Below, in pieces: positions 43,067 through 51,481 of a stretch of DNA of 64,000 bases. Every line of letters begins with the position of its first letter. The first letter of the stretch is position 1. Origin of the DNA: Streptomyces cyanogenus. Its GTDB lineage: Bacteria > Actinomycetota > Actinomycetes > Streptomycetales > Streptomycetaceae. The DNA lies in assembly GCF_017526105.1 (NCBI RefSeq), contig NZ_CP071839.1, positions 5,347,001 through 5,411,000 of the forward strand. The letters are read 5' to 3'. Under the pieces are notes generated by a model. It was not told the DNA's origin. It did not search any database and worked only from the letters and a program-made list of their open reading frames with translations. The position numbers and the translations under genes are program-made.

Positions 43067-44040
43067 GCGGCGACCCCCGCGGCGGCGGGACGGCGGCGCA
43101 GCCGGCGCAGCCGGGTCGCGCGCTGGACGTCCATGGAGTCCAGCGCCTCGTCCAGCACGTCCTGCGGCATGCGCCGCAGGGCTGCCGCGCTCAGGGATTT
43201 CAGTTTCTTCGCCACCGCCGGCTCGAACCTCTCGATGGATCCCAGGTGATGGGAGATGATCGCGCAGTAGGTGCGGACGGCCTTCGGCAGCAGGACACCG
43301 GCCTCCCGGTCCGCCGCGGTCTCCGCGATGACCTGGTCGAACGCCCGGATGAAGTCCAGCTGCCGCACATCGCCGATCTGGGTGAGGGACGAGGCGACCC
43401 CGCGCCGGTAGAACACCCCGAGCAGGCTCACCGCGGCGAAGGACTCCGCCTCCCGGTGCAGCTTCCAGATCCACGGCCGGTCCTCGGCCGTGCGCAGCCC
43501 GTCGGTGAAGTGCAGCACCCCCCGGTCCACCAGCCGCCGGTGGTAGACGCCGGCCCACGCGTACGCGTAGTCCACCGAGGTGGACCGGTCCGCGGGCAGG
43601 ATCGCCTCCCGCGGGTTCAGCACGGTGTTCCGCCGGCCCACCGGCACCCGGTGCACGCTGCGCGACCGGGCGGTGCACTGCACATGGTCGGTGCGCAGGA
43701 AGTCGCAGCCCAGCTCCTCGATCGAGGCGAGCAGCTTCGGGAGATAGCCGGGGGCGAGCCAGTCGTCGCCGTCCAGGAAGGTCAGGTACGTGCCGCGCGC
43801 CCGGTCGATACCGGTGTTGCGCGCGGTCGCCAGTCCTCCGTTCTGCTCGTGCCGGACCAGGACCGCACCCGGCAGCTCGCGCTCCGCGCGCGCGAGAATC
43901 TCTGGTGTCCCGTCGCGGGAACAGTCGTCGACGAGAATGAATTCGAAGTCCTCACGCGCGTTCGACTTCAGACTCCTGAGTGTGTCGGGCGCGTATTGCT
44001 GCACGTTGTAGAACGGCACGATGACGGAGAGCTTGACCAC
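43063..44040 (-). CDS. Family 2 glycosyltransferase
   Basis: The 325-residue enzyme begins VVKLSVIVPFYNVQQYAPDT and has the GT-A motifs FILVDDCSRDGTPEIL, NGGLATARNTGIDRARG and FLDGDDWLAPGYL with the DxD in DGDD. It transfers a sugar from a nucleotide donor, presumably on the cytoplasmic side of the membrane. GTG 44040 starts the conserved domain. It heads a three-gene operon divergent from the DUF6716/CMP-sugar genes. Confidence 0.88.
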   Translation of the reverse strand: MVKLSVIVPFYNVQQYAPDTLRSLKSNAREDFEFILVDDCSRDGTPEILARAERELPGAVLVRHEQNGGLATARNTGIDRARGTYLTFLDGDDWLAPGYLPKLLASIEELGCDFLRTDHVQCTARSRSVHRVPVGRRNTVLNPREAILPADRSTSVDYAYAWAGVYHRRLVDRGVLHFTDGLRTAEDRPWIWKLHREAESFAAVSLLGVFYRRGVASSLTQIGDVRQLDFIRAFDQVIAETAADREAGVLLPKAVRTYCAIISHHLGSIERFEPAVAKKLKSLSAAALRRMPQDVLDEALDSMDVQRATRLRRLRRRPAAAGVAA

Positions 44041-44238
44041 GTGAAGGACGGTAGGGCGTGGCCCGCCATTCGTCTTGACGACCTGCTTGATACCGGGTGA
44101 ACGACACATGGCGAAGCTGTGAACCAGGCTGTTTCACAGGGCGATTGCGGCCCGATTCGCCATTCGGCGATGTGCTGTTAACCGTTTGTTGCATTCGGGT
44201 TGGGCGGAACCTCGGAATCGCTTCCTAGCGTCTGTGGC

Positions 44239-45567
44239 GTGCCAGCAAGTGCAACGAATTCCCTGCGAGTCGCCGTACTCGCCGACTCGGACACCCGGTG
44301 GAAGTGGGGCGCGCTCACCGCGCAGCGCCTCACCCCCGCGGCCGCCGGGTTCCGGCTCGACGGCTACCTCCTGCGGGGACGAGCCACCCCCACCGCCCGC
44401 CAGCTGCGCGAGGTCGGCGTCCGGGCGGACTTCCTGCGCGAGGTCACCGGAGCCGAGTTCCTGCGCGCGATGACCGAGGAGTCGTACGACGTCCTCGTCC
44501 TCGCCCTGGTCGGCGGCGGCGTCCAGGCGATGCTGCACGGGCTGCGCGCCGCCTGGGGCTCCGGGCCGCGTCCCGTGGTCGTCACCGGCTACGTCGGAGT
44601 GGTCTACGAGAAGCTCGTCGACGGACTGCTGCTGCGGCACGGCGCGGACCTCGTCCTCGCCAACTCCCGCCACGACGCGGACCGCTTCCGGGCCGTGTAC
44701 GAGGGGGTCGGCACCGACGCCTCCGCGGTCACCGAGGTCGCGCTGCCCTTCCTCGGCGGCGCCCCCTACACCGGCGAACACGACCCTTTCACCGTGGTGT
44801 TCGCGGCCCAGCCGTCCGTGCCGGACAACCGCCGGGACCGCATCTACCTGCTGGGCCGGCTCATCGAGCACGCCCGCAGGCACCCCGAGCGCGAAGTGCT
44901 GCTCAAGCTGCGCTCCAAGCCCGGCGAGCACACCACCCACATCGAGGAACTGCCCTACCAGAAACTGGTCCAGGGCCAGGACCCGCCGGCCAACTTCCGC
45001 CTGGTCTACGGGCACATGGGCGAGGTGCTGGACCGCACCGACCTGCTGGTCACGGTCAGCTCCACGGCCGCCCTGGAGGCCCTGCACCGCCGTGTCCCCA
45101 CCGCGGTCCTCACCGACCTCGGGGTGCGCGAGGTGCTCGGCAACCACCACTTCACCGGCTCCGGCTGCCTCGCCTCCTGGGACCAGCTCGACGCCGGGCA
45201 CCGGCCGGTGCCGGACGAGGAGTGGCTGGCCCGGCAGGGCGTCGCGGCTGGGGGCACCCCCTCTGGGGGAGGGTCGTACGACGCGGCCTTCGACGCCGCC
45301 CGCGAGCGCATCGCCAAGCTCCTCGACCGGCCGGGCGGCCTGCCGCCCCTGAACCCCTACTACACCCCCGAGACCGCGCCCGGATACCTGCCCGGCATCC
45401 TCGCCCGCCACCATCTCGGCCCCGACGGCGTCCCGCTGCCCGGCGCGCCCGCCGCCGACAAGGCGCCCGGCCCCGTCCGGCAGATCGTCCGCCGGGCCGC
45501 GCGCGGCGCCTACCGGCACGGCGTCCAGCGGGTCGCCCCCGTGATCCGGCGGATGGGCGAGCTGTGA
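44239..45567 (+). CDS. DUF6716-type putative glycosyltransferase
   Basis: The 442-residue protein begins SLRVAVLADSDTRWKWGALT and has GT-B-like segments: VVTGYVGVVYEKLVDGLLLR, LKLRSKPGEHTTHIEELPYQ and VTVSSTAALEALHRRVPTAV. I recall such actinobacterial proteins being labelled DUF6716 putative glycosyltransferases. GTG 44239 has no clear ribosome-binding site and may be translated from a short leader. A short Streptomyces-type repeat is inserted in frame at 45248-45273. It starts the four-gene run ending at 49179. Confidence 0.72.
   Translation: MPASATNSLRVAVLADSDTRWKWGALTAQRLTPAAAGFRLDGYLLRGRATPTARQLREVGVRADFLREVTGAEFLRAMTEESYDVLVLALVGGGVQAMLHGLRAAWGSGPRPVVVTGYVGVVYEKLVDGLLLRHGADLVLANSRHDADRFRAVYEGVGTDASAVTEVALPFLGGAPYTGEHDPFTVVFAAQPSVPDNRRDRIYLLGRLIEHARRHPEREVLLKLRSKPGEHTTHIEELPYQKLVQGQDPPANFRLVYGHMGEVLDRTDLLVTVSSTAALEALHRRVPTAVLTDLGVREVLGNHHFTGSGCLASWDQLDAGHRPVPDEEWLARQGVAAGGTPSGGGSYDAAFDAARERIAKLLDRPGGLPPLNPYYTPETAPGYLPGILARHHLGPDGVPLPGAPAADKAPGPVRQIVRRAARGAYRHGVQRVAPVIRRMGEL
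45248..45273. repeat. In-frame short repeat in DUF6716-type gene
   Basis: CTGGGGGCACCCCCTCTGGG (followed by GGAGGG) resembles a short palindromic repeat scattered in Streptomyces genomes. It encodes AGGTPSGGGS here and keeps the frame. It lies in a probable surface loop between two conserved regions. Confidence 0.5.
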
Positions 45568-45590
45568 CCTCACTCCAAGGAGCACACACC

Positions 45591-46973
45591 ATGTCCCACT
45601 CGCAAGCGGGCCCGGGCGTCTCGGTCCGCCGGGTGCTCGCGGTGATCCCCGCGCGCGGCGGCTCCAAGGGCGTGCCCGCGAAGAACCTCGCCCCCGTCGG
45701 GGGTGTCCCGCTGGTGACCCGCGCGGTGCGCGAGTGCCGGGCGACCCGGCTGGTGACCGACGTCGTCGTCTCCACCGACGACCAGGCCATCGCCGCCGCC
45801 GCCCGGCAAGCCGGCGCCGAGGTCGTGCTGCGGCCCGCCGCCATCGCCGGGGACACCGCCACCTCCGAGGCCGCGGTCCTGCACGCCATGGACACCCACG
45901 AGACGCTGCACGGCTCCACCGTCGACGTGGTGCTGCTCGTGCAGTGCACCAGCCCGTTCCTCGTCCGCGAGGACATCGACGGTGTCGCGTCGGCGGTGAT
46001 CGAAGACGGTGCGGACACCGCGCTGACGGTCGCGCCCTTCCACGGCTTCGTCTGGCGGGAAGCGGCCGACGAACTCGCCGCGCACGGCGAGCCGTCAGCC
46101 CCGGGCCTGGTGCCCGAGGCTCGGCCGGCAGCGGAGGGACCCACGGGTCCGGCGCGCCCGGCAGCCGGGCCCGGAACGGCCTCGGTGGCCGCGGCGGCGG
46201 GCGGCAGCCACGCCGTTCCCGCGCCGACCGCCGGAGGCTACGGCGTCAACCACGACAAGTCCTACCGCCCGCGCCGCCAGGACCGCCCCCAGGACTTCCT
46301 GGAGACCGGCGCCGCCTACGCCATGGACGCGGCCGGCTTCCGCGAACACCGCCACCGCTTCTTCGGCCACACCGAGCTGGTCCGCACCGACCCGGCCCGG
46401 GTGCTGGAGATCGACGACCCGCACGACCTCGCGCGGGCCCGGGCCCTCGCGCCCCTCTTCGACGCGGACCGCCCCGGTTCGCTGCCGACCGCCGACGACG
46501 TGGACGCGGTCGTACTGGACTTCGACGGCACCCAGACCGACGACCGGGTGCTGATCGACTCCGACGGACGGGAGTTCGTCGCCGTGCACCGCGGCGACGG
46601 CCTCGGCGTCGCGGCCCTCCGCAGGAGCGGCCTGAAGCTGCTGATCCTGTCCACGGAACAGAACCCGGTCGTCGCCGCCCGCGCACGGAAGCTGCAGATC
46701 CCCGTGCTGCACGGCATCGACCGGAAAGACCTCGCGCTGAAGCAGTGGTGCGAGGAGCAGGGCATCGCGCCGGAGCGCGTGCTCTACGTCGGCAACGACG
46801 TCAACGACCTGCCGTGCTTCGCCCTCGTCGGCTGGCCCGTGGCGGTCGCGAGCGCTCACGACGTCGTACGCGGCGCCGCACGCGCGGTCACCACCGTCCC
46901 CGGCGGTGACGGCGCGATCCGAGAGATCGCCAGCTGGATCCTCGGCCCCTCTCTCGATTCCCTCCCCAAGTAA
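45591..46973 (+). CDS. CMP-nonulosonate synthetase fused to HAD phosphatase
   Basis: The 460-residue protein joins two activities. Residues 10-285 are a NeuA-type cytidylyltransferase (VLAVIPARGGSKGVPAKNLA, DVVVSTDDQAIAAAA, QCTSPFLVREDIDG); residues 300-460 are a KdsC-like HAD phosphatase (VVLDFDGTQTDDRVLID, ending YVGNDVNDLPCFALVG). A Pro/Ala/Gly-rich insertion of about 50 residues (165-217) interrupts the cytidylyltransferase domain. Together with the NeuB-like synthase it would dephosphorylate and CMP-activate a nonulosonic acid such as Kdn. AAGGAG precedes ATG 45591. Confidence 0.88.
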   Translation: MSHSQAGPGVSVRRVLAVIPARGGSKGVPAKNLAPVGGVPLVTRAVRECRATRLVTDVVVSTDDQAIAAAARQAGAEVVLRPAAIAGDTATSEAAVLHAMDTHETLHGSTVDVVLLVQCTSPFLVREDIDGVASAVIEDGADTALTVAPFHGFVWREAADELAAHGEPSAPGLVPEARPAAEGPTGPARPAAGPGTASVAAAAGGSHAVPAPTAGGYGVNHDKSYRPRRQDRPQDFLETGAAYAMDAAGFREHRHRFFGHTELVRTDPARVLEIDDPHDLARARALAPLFDADRPGSLPTADDVDAVVLDFDGTQTDDRVLIDSDGREFVAVHRGDGLGVAALRRSGLKLLILSTEQNPVVAARARKLQIPVLHGIDRKDLALKQWCEEQGIAPERVLYVGNDVNDLPCFALVGWPVAVASAHDVVRGAARAVTTVPGGDGAIREIASWILGPSLDSLPK

Positions 46974-46984
46974 GGACACCCCCG

Positions 46985-47923
46985 ATGAGCACCAACTCCC
47001 GTCTGCGCAGTTTCGGTTCGCGCGAGGTCGGCCCCGGCCGCCCGGTCTACATCTGCGGCGAGATCGGCATCAACCACAACGGTGAGCTGGAGAACGCCTT
47101 CAAGCTGATCGACGTGGCCGCCGAGGCCGGCTGCGACGCCGTCAAGTTCCAGAAGCGCACCCCCGAGATCTGCACCCCCCGCGACCAGTGGGACATCGAG
47201 CGCGACACCCCCTGGGGCCGGATGACGTACATCGACTACCGCCACCGGGTGGAGTTCGGCGAGGACGAGTACCGCCAGATCGACGCCTACTGCAAGGAGA
47301 AGGGGATCGCCTGGTTCGCCTCCCCGTGGGACACCGAGGCCGTCGCCTTCCTGGAGAAGTTCGACGTCCCCGCCCACAAGGTGGCGAGCGCCTCCCTGAC
47401 CGACGACGAACTGCTGCGCGCCCTGCGCGCCACGGGCCGTACGGTCATCCTGTCCACCGGCATGTCCACCCCGCGGCAGATCCGCCACGCGGTCGAGGTC
47501 CTGGGCAGCGACAACATCCTGATGTGCCACGCGACCTCGACGTACCCCGCGAAGGCCGAGGAGCTGAACCTCCGCGTGATCAACACGCTGGAGAAGGAGT
47601 ACCCGAACGTCCCGATCGGCTACTCCGGCCACGAGACGGGCCTGCAGACCACGCTGGCCGCGGTCGCGCTGGGCGCCACGTTCGTCGAGCGCCACATCAC
47701 GCTCGACCGCGCCATGTGGGGCTCCGACCAGGCCGCGTCGGTGGAGCCGCAGGGCCTCACCCGCCTGGTCCGCGACATCCGCACCATCGAGGCCTCCCTC
47801 GGCGACGGCGTCAAGAAGGTCTACGACTCCGAGCTCGGCCCGATGAAGAAGCTGCGCCGCGTCGCCGGCGTCGTCGCCGAGGCGGAGATCGCCGCGGCGG
47901 CGGGCGAGCCGGTCGCGGTGTGA
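46985..47923 (+). CDS. NeuB-type nonulosonate synthase lacking SAF domain
   Basis: The 312-residue enzyme condenses phosphoenolpyruvate with a hexose or its phosphate to make a nine-carbon acid. Motifs are ICGEIGINHNGELENAFKLI, DAVKFQKRTPEICT, KVASASLTDDELLRAL and IGYSGHETGLQTTLAAVALG, with WGSDQAASVEP near the end. It is shorter than typical NeuB (about 345 residues) because the C-terminal antifreeze-like SAF domain is missing. It starts 11 bases after the fused synthetase/phosphatase gene, so one operon makes and activates the sugar. Confidence 0.9.
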   Translation: MSTNSRLRSFGSREVGPGRPVYICGEIGINHNGELENAFKLIDVAAEAGCDAVKFQKRTPEICTPRDQWDIERDTPWGRMTYIDYRHRVEFGEDEYRQIDAYCKEKGIAWFASPWDTEAVAFLEKFDVPAHKVASASLTDDELLRALRATGRTVILSTGMSTPRQIRHAVEVLGSDNILMCHATSTYPAKAEELNLRVINTLEKEYPNVPIGYSGHETGLQTTLAAVALGATFVERHITLDRAMWGSDQAASVEPQGLTRLVRDIRTIEASLGDGVKKVYDSELGPMKKLRRVAGVVAEAEIAAAAGEPVAV

Positions 47924-47958
47924 ATCCAGGTCACTGACGACGGGACGGTCGTACGCCG

Positions 47959-49179
47959 ATGAGCCCCCGCGCCGGCCAGGCCGGCCACCCTGCCCGCACG
48001 CTCGCCTTCGTGGAGAGCCCGGTACAGCTGCTGAACGTACTGGAGTGGGCACACCTGCACGGCCTGCCCGACGCGGCACCGGCTCACCCGGCCGCGCCGT
48101 CGGTCACGGCCTCCGCGCCCCCGCCGGCCCTGCCCGCGCAGTCCCGGCCCGCACCGGCCGGACCCGGGCCCGCCGTGCCCGCGCAGGTCCGGCGGCTGCC
48201 GGGCGGGGCGGCGGCCGGTGCGGAGCTCACCGTCGTCGTGCTGGCCCCGACCGACCCCATGACCCGGGGCCAGCTGCGGCGCATGGCCGACCTGGCCCGG
48301 GACGAGGGGTACCGGGTGCGCTGGGAGGAGGCGCGGGGCGGTGCGACCGCGCCCTTCCACACCATCGGCGGTCTGGCCGGCTCGCTGCGCCGGGCCGACC
48401 GGGTCGTCATGGGCGACCCGTTCTCCCGCTACGTACAGCTCCTGCTGACCGTGACCCGCGCCCGCGACCTGGTGGTCGTGGACGACGGCACGGCGACGAT
48501 GGAGTTCGTCGCCCAGCTCGCCCGCGGCGAACGTCTGGTCCGCTGGCACCGCAAAGGCGGCCGGCCCGGCGCCCGCGACCTGTTCTTCGCGCCGGTGTCC
48601 TCCTCCGCCCGCCGCCGGCTGACGCCCAGCGCGCACCGGCGGGTCGAGGTGTTCTCCTCCATGCCGGTGACGGAGACCCCGGAGGGCGTCACGGTCACCG
48701 CGAACGACTTCGCCTGGACCCGGGGCCGCTTCGGGCCGCCGCGGATCACCGACGGCGCGGACATGGTCGGCACCTCGCTGGTGGAGACGGGGGTGGTGGA
48801 CGGCGACCACTACCTGGAGGCCGTCCGCAGCCTGGCCAAGGCCCACGGCGTCACCCGCTACTTCGCCCACCGCCGCGAGAGCACCGAGAAGCTGCACCGC
48901 CTGGCGGGCGAGACCCGCCTGGAGATAGTCCGCCCGGACCTGCCCCTGGAGCTGATCGCCCGGCGGGGCCCCATCGGCCGTACGATCCTCAGCTTCCCCT
49001 CCACGGTCGTCCACACCCTCCCGCTGGCCCTGGCCGGCACGGGTGTCCGCGTCGCGGTCTGCGACATCGACCCGACCTGGCTCACGCAGACCGCCTCCCC
49101 CCGCGCCCAGGGCTTCCTGTCCGGAGTGACCGGCACCGCCCGCGACGTCCACCGGCTGACGGCGATCGCCCCGGCATGA
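47959..49179 (+). CDS. Sialyltransferase-like protein of wall-polymer locus
   Basis: The 406-residue protein begins TLAFVESPVQLLNVLEWAH, a start typical of polysialyltransferase and GT52-like enzymes, and later has VMGDPFSRYVQLLLTVTRAR, VVVDDGTATMEFVAQLARGE and ILSFPSTVVHTLPLALAGTG. A Pro/Ala-rich stretch (residues about 39-85) interrupts the first Rossmann half and looks like an insertion. It is the last gene of the CMP-sugar run. A transferase using the CMP-nonulosonate is the likely function; the family call is tentative. Confidence 0.7.
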   Translation: MSPRAGQAGHPARTLAFVESPVQLLNVLEWAHLHGLPDAAPAHPAAPSVTASAPPPALPAQSRPAPAGPGPAVPAQVRRLPGGAAAGAELTVVVLAPTDPMTRGQLRRMADLARDEGYRVRWEEARGGATAPFHTIGGLAGSLRRADRVVMGDPFSRYVQLLLTVTRARDLVVVDDGTATMEFVAQLARGERLVRWHRKGGRPGARDLFFAPVSSSARRRLTPSAHRRVEVFSSMPVTETPEGVTVTANDFAWTRGRFGPPRITDGADMVGTSLVETGVVDGDHYLEAVRSLAKAHGVTRYFAHRRESTEKLHRLAGETRLEIVRPDLPLELIARRGPIGRTILSFPSTVVHTLPLALAGTGVRVAVCDIDPTWLTQTASPRAQGFLSGVTGTARDVHRLTAIAPA

Positions 49180-49265
49180 CGGACGCCCCCGGCCGGACAC
49201 CAGGGGCACCCGCGTGTGACGGACTTCCCCGGCCGGACGCCGGGGGCAGCCGCGTGTGACGGACG
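49177..49265. repeat. 40-base tandem repeat at end of wall-polymer operon
   Basis: A 40-base unit beginning TGACGGACGCCCCCGGCCGG repeats at 49177, 49217 and partly at 49257. The first copy starts at the stop codon of the preceding gene. The second copy contains the hairpin CCCCGGC-CGGAC-GCCGGGG at 49227-49245, so the duplication also multiplies a terminator-like stem. Confidence 0.75.
49227..49245 (+). terminator. Hairpin within tandem repeat
   Basis: CCCCGGCCGGACGCCGGGG forms a perfect 7-base-pair stem with a 5-base loop about 50 bases after the stop of the sialyltransferase-like gene. It probably ends that operon's transcript. Confidence 0.6.
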
Positions 49266-49271
49266 CGTCGG

Positions 49272-49478
49272 CTAGGCGCCGGAGGCGGACGGGGGCTCGC
49301 AGCCGGCCGTGCAGACCCAGAGCCGGAACGGCAGTCCGCGGTAGCGCACCTCACCCAGCACCCGGCCGCTCGGTCCCAGCGGGTGGCCGCAGACGGCACA
49401 GTCGATGCCCATCTGCTGGCGGGGCCGGAGCCGGGCGACATCGGGCAGCAGCGGGGGCGTCGTGACCAGGGTGTTCAC
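49272..49478 (-). CDS. Small Cys-pair protein
   Basis: This 68-residue protein begins VNTLVTTPPLLPDVARLRPR and has CAVCGHPLGPSGRVLGEVRY and WVCTAGCEPPSASGA, four cysteines in CxxC...CxxxC spacing that could bind zinc. GTG 49478 has GGAGG seven bases upstream. I do not recognise the family. It is convergent with the wall-polymer operon. Confidence 0.7.
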   Translation of the reverse strand: MNTLVTTPPLLPDVARLRPRQQMGIDCAVCGHPLGPSGRVLGEVRYRGLPFRLWVCTAGCEPPSASGA

Positions 49479-49617
49479 GCGTCGCCTCCGACCGTCCGGC
49501 CCCGGGCGCGCGGGCCGGTGACTGCCTGAACCGGCGTACTGAAACTGCTCATCGATGGGGAACCTCCAGCTTGCCAGGCGGAACCGGGCCCCGGCCGAGT
49601 GGCGCCGCCGTGAACGG

Positions 49618-50571
49618 TCAGGGACGGTCACCGGGCCACCCGAAGCGACGCGGATGGTCGGCGAACCGGTCATGGGCCGCCGGACCGCCGGCACCCGCCC
49701 TCCCCGCGGGTCCTGCGAAGTCCTCCCGTGGCGGTTTGCCGCTCGTGCGCGGCGTGCCCTCCTGGGGCGCCGCCGCTTCCTCACCGGCCGCCTTCTCGGG
49801 AGGCTGGGACCGGTGCCGTGGGAAGGTCCGCCGGGGCGGCCTGGTCAGGGTGACCTGGCGCACCACCTGCTGGAAGCAGGCCAGAGAGGCGAGAGTCGGC
49901 AGGGCGGCGGCCACGGTGTCCACGATGTTCTTCGGTGCCTGCGCCACACACAGCGCCATGGCGATGGCCGAGAACACCAGCAGCACGGACCAGGAGTGGA
50001 AGGCCCGGCGCTGGTGCAGCGCCGCCCGGAGGATGCACAGGGACGCCACCAGCCAGGGGCCGAACACCAGGACGGGCCACCAGGACACCACGTCGCTCTG
50101 TGTCCGGGCCGCCGCCACGAAGCGCAGCGGGTCGTACGCGATCAGGCCGCCGAAGATGCTCACGGCGGACGCGATGACGGTCGCGGCGGCGGCGATGAGG
50201 TAGCTGACGATCCGGAGCCTGCCGGGGCGCTGCCTCCTGCGGTCCTTGCGGTGGCCCCGCGAAGCCGCCTTCACCGGGGGCAGCTCCGCCGTGAGTTCTA
50301 CCAGGGCTTCGTGGGGCGTCGTCGGCTCCGGAGCCGTGGGATGGTCCTCGTAGCGCGCACCCGGGATCCTCGCCTGCTGCTCGATGGAGTCCCGCAGCAT
50401 GTAGGCGAGCTCTTCCGCGGGGTCCCAGCCCGAGTCCGGAGGGACCAGAGGATACGAGAAGTCCTCGGTGGGCGATCGGTGCCGCCCCCTGCCGTGGTGA
50501 TAGCCGTCCGCGTAGTCCGCGGGAAGATCGGGGTGCGAGCCCATTTTCTCGTGCTGCATGTGTGATGTCAT
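49618..50571 (-). CDS. DUF2637 membrane protein
   Basis: The 317-residue protein has a hydrophilic N-terminal 110 residues, then four membrane spans (IVSYLIAAAATVIASAVSIF; WWPVLVFGPWLVASLCIL; WSVLLVFSAIAMALCVAQ; VDTVAAALPTLASLACFQ) and a Pro-rich tail. This layout fits DUF2637 proteins, some of which are linked to plasmid spread in Streptomyces. Its ATG overlaps the stop of the small gene upstream (ATGA), so the two are coupled. Confidence 0.78.
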   Translation of the reverse strand: MTSHMQHEKMGSHPDLPADYADGYHHGRGRHRSPTEDFSYPLVPPDSGWDPAEELAYMLRDSIEQQARIPGARYEDHPTAPEPTTPHEALVELTAELPPVKAASRGHRKDRRRQRPGRLRIVSYLIAAAATVIASAVSIFGGLIAYDPLRFVAAARTQSDVVSWWPVLVFGPWLVASLCILRAALHQRRAFHSWSVLLVFSAIAMALCVAQAPKNIVDTVAAALPTLASLACFQQVVRQVTLTRPPRRTFPRHRSQPPEKAAGEEAAAPQEGTPRTSGKPPREDFAGPAGRAGAGGPAAHDRFADHPRRFGWPGDRP

Positions 50572-50849
50572 TCCGCCGGCGAAAGACGGAACCAGGTGTC
50601 CGTGCCCACCCAGCGTTGGGAGATATCGGTCTCCAGCGAGTTCATTCTGTCCATGAATTCCCGGAGGATCTCTTCGGTCGCCTCCAGTGTGACAGAGAGG
50701 CCACCCCTCATCAGAACTCCTTTTGCGCTGTGCGTTCGGGCGGCTGCCGGCAGGTAGGTGTAGGAACCCAGCCGCACGGGACGCCTGGCGGTCGAACGGG
50801 ACCGCTCCGCAACAGAATCGAGTACCTGACCCCTCAGAGCCTTCGTCAT
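50568..50849 (-). CDS. Small protein coupled to DUF2637 gene
   Basis: The 93-residue protein runs from ATG 50849 (MTKALRGQVLDSVAERSRST) to a stop overlapping the next start. The C-terminal half (LEATEEILREFMDRMNSLET) is helical and acidic. No family was recognised. Overlap with the DUF2637 gene suggests they work together. Confidence 0.65.
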   Translation of the reverse strand: MTKALRGQVLDSVAERSRSTARRPVRLGSYTYLPAAARTHSAKGVLMRGGLSVTLEATEEILREFMDRMNSLETDISQRWVGTDTWFRLSPAE

Positions 50850-51481
50850 GCTGCAACTAACGGCACCATGCGGCGATGGGTGTGCGGCAAACGAGTGAAG
50901 AAAGTAGCCGGACAAACACCTTTTCCAGGTGTCGTTCGGCCCTATGTCCATCCTGTATGAGAAATGGAGAAGTCGGTGGCGCGTGCGGGCGCGAGGGTCG
51001 GAGAAAAACGTTTCCGCAAAGCGTAGGGGCTGCTCCTCTCCCGTCGGCGGCCCTCGGAGCGGACGGCCGGGATTTCCCGCCGTCGGAGGGCTGCCGCATT
51101 CGGCACTGGTGCGGTCGTACGAAAATGGGCCCCGCGGTGCGGAGGGAGGCGCGGGCGCCGGTCATCCGGACGACTCTATTCCGCATCTTTTCTTCTTCTG
51201 TGACGTGCGGGTGGGCCCTCGGGCTATCCATATCGGGGTGCGCGATTGAACGTGCGCGATTCCTGGTGAGCCGTCACTCGAAGACTGGACCAAAAGTAAA
51301 TTAGGGGCAAGTGTCCCGCCGCCTCCCCAATGGTATGGATCGGGCGGGGAGCTGTGGGGGACCGGTCGTTGCGCACCCCGAATCGCTTGGGACTTTGATT
51401 TGATTTATGGCCTGAGCCGTGGTGAGCATGGCTCAGCCGGCGGGGGTTGCCGGCAACGGGGAAACGGGGAGGACCACATCC
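50850..51481. other. Long intergenic stretch, no supported gene
   Basis: About 630 bases between the small coupled gene and the WXG-like gene have no frame with consistent coding bias. Parts are A/T-richer than the surroundings (for example CTTTGATTTGATTTATGG at about 51391), which suggests promoters for the two divergent operons. No RNA gene or clear operator was recognised. Confidence 0.5.

Noticed and set aside
44205..44239. SigE-like promoter (GGAAC ... CGTCT) before the DUF6716-type gene
   Set aside because: The spacing between the two boxes is 18 bases, longer than the 15-16 expected, so it was not called.
50876..51304. Forward 142-codon open frame in the long gap before the WXG-like gene
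   Set aside because: It has no ribosome-binding site, an erratic residue mix and poor third-position bias.
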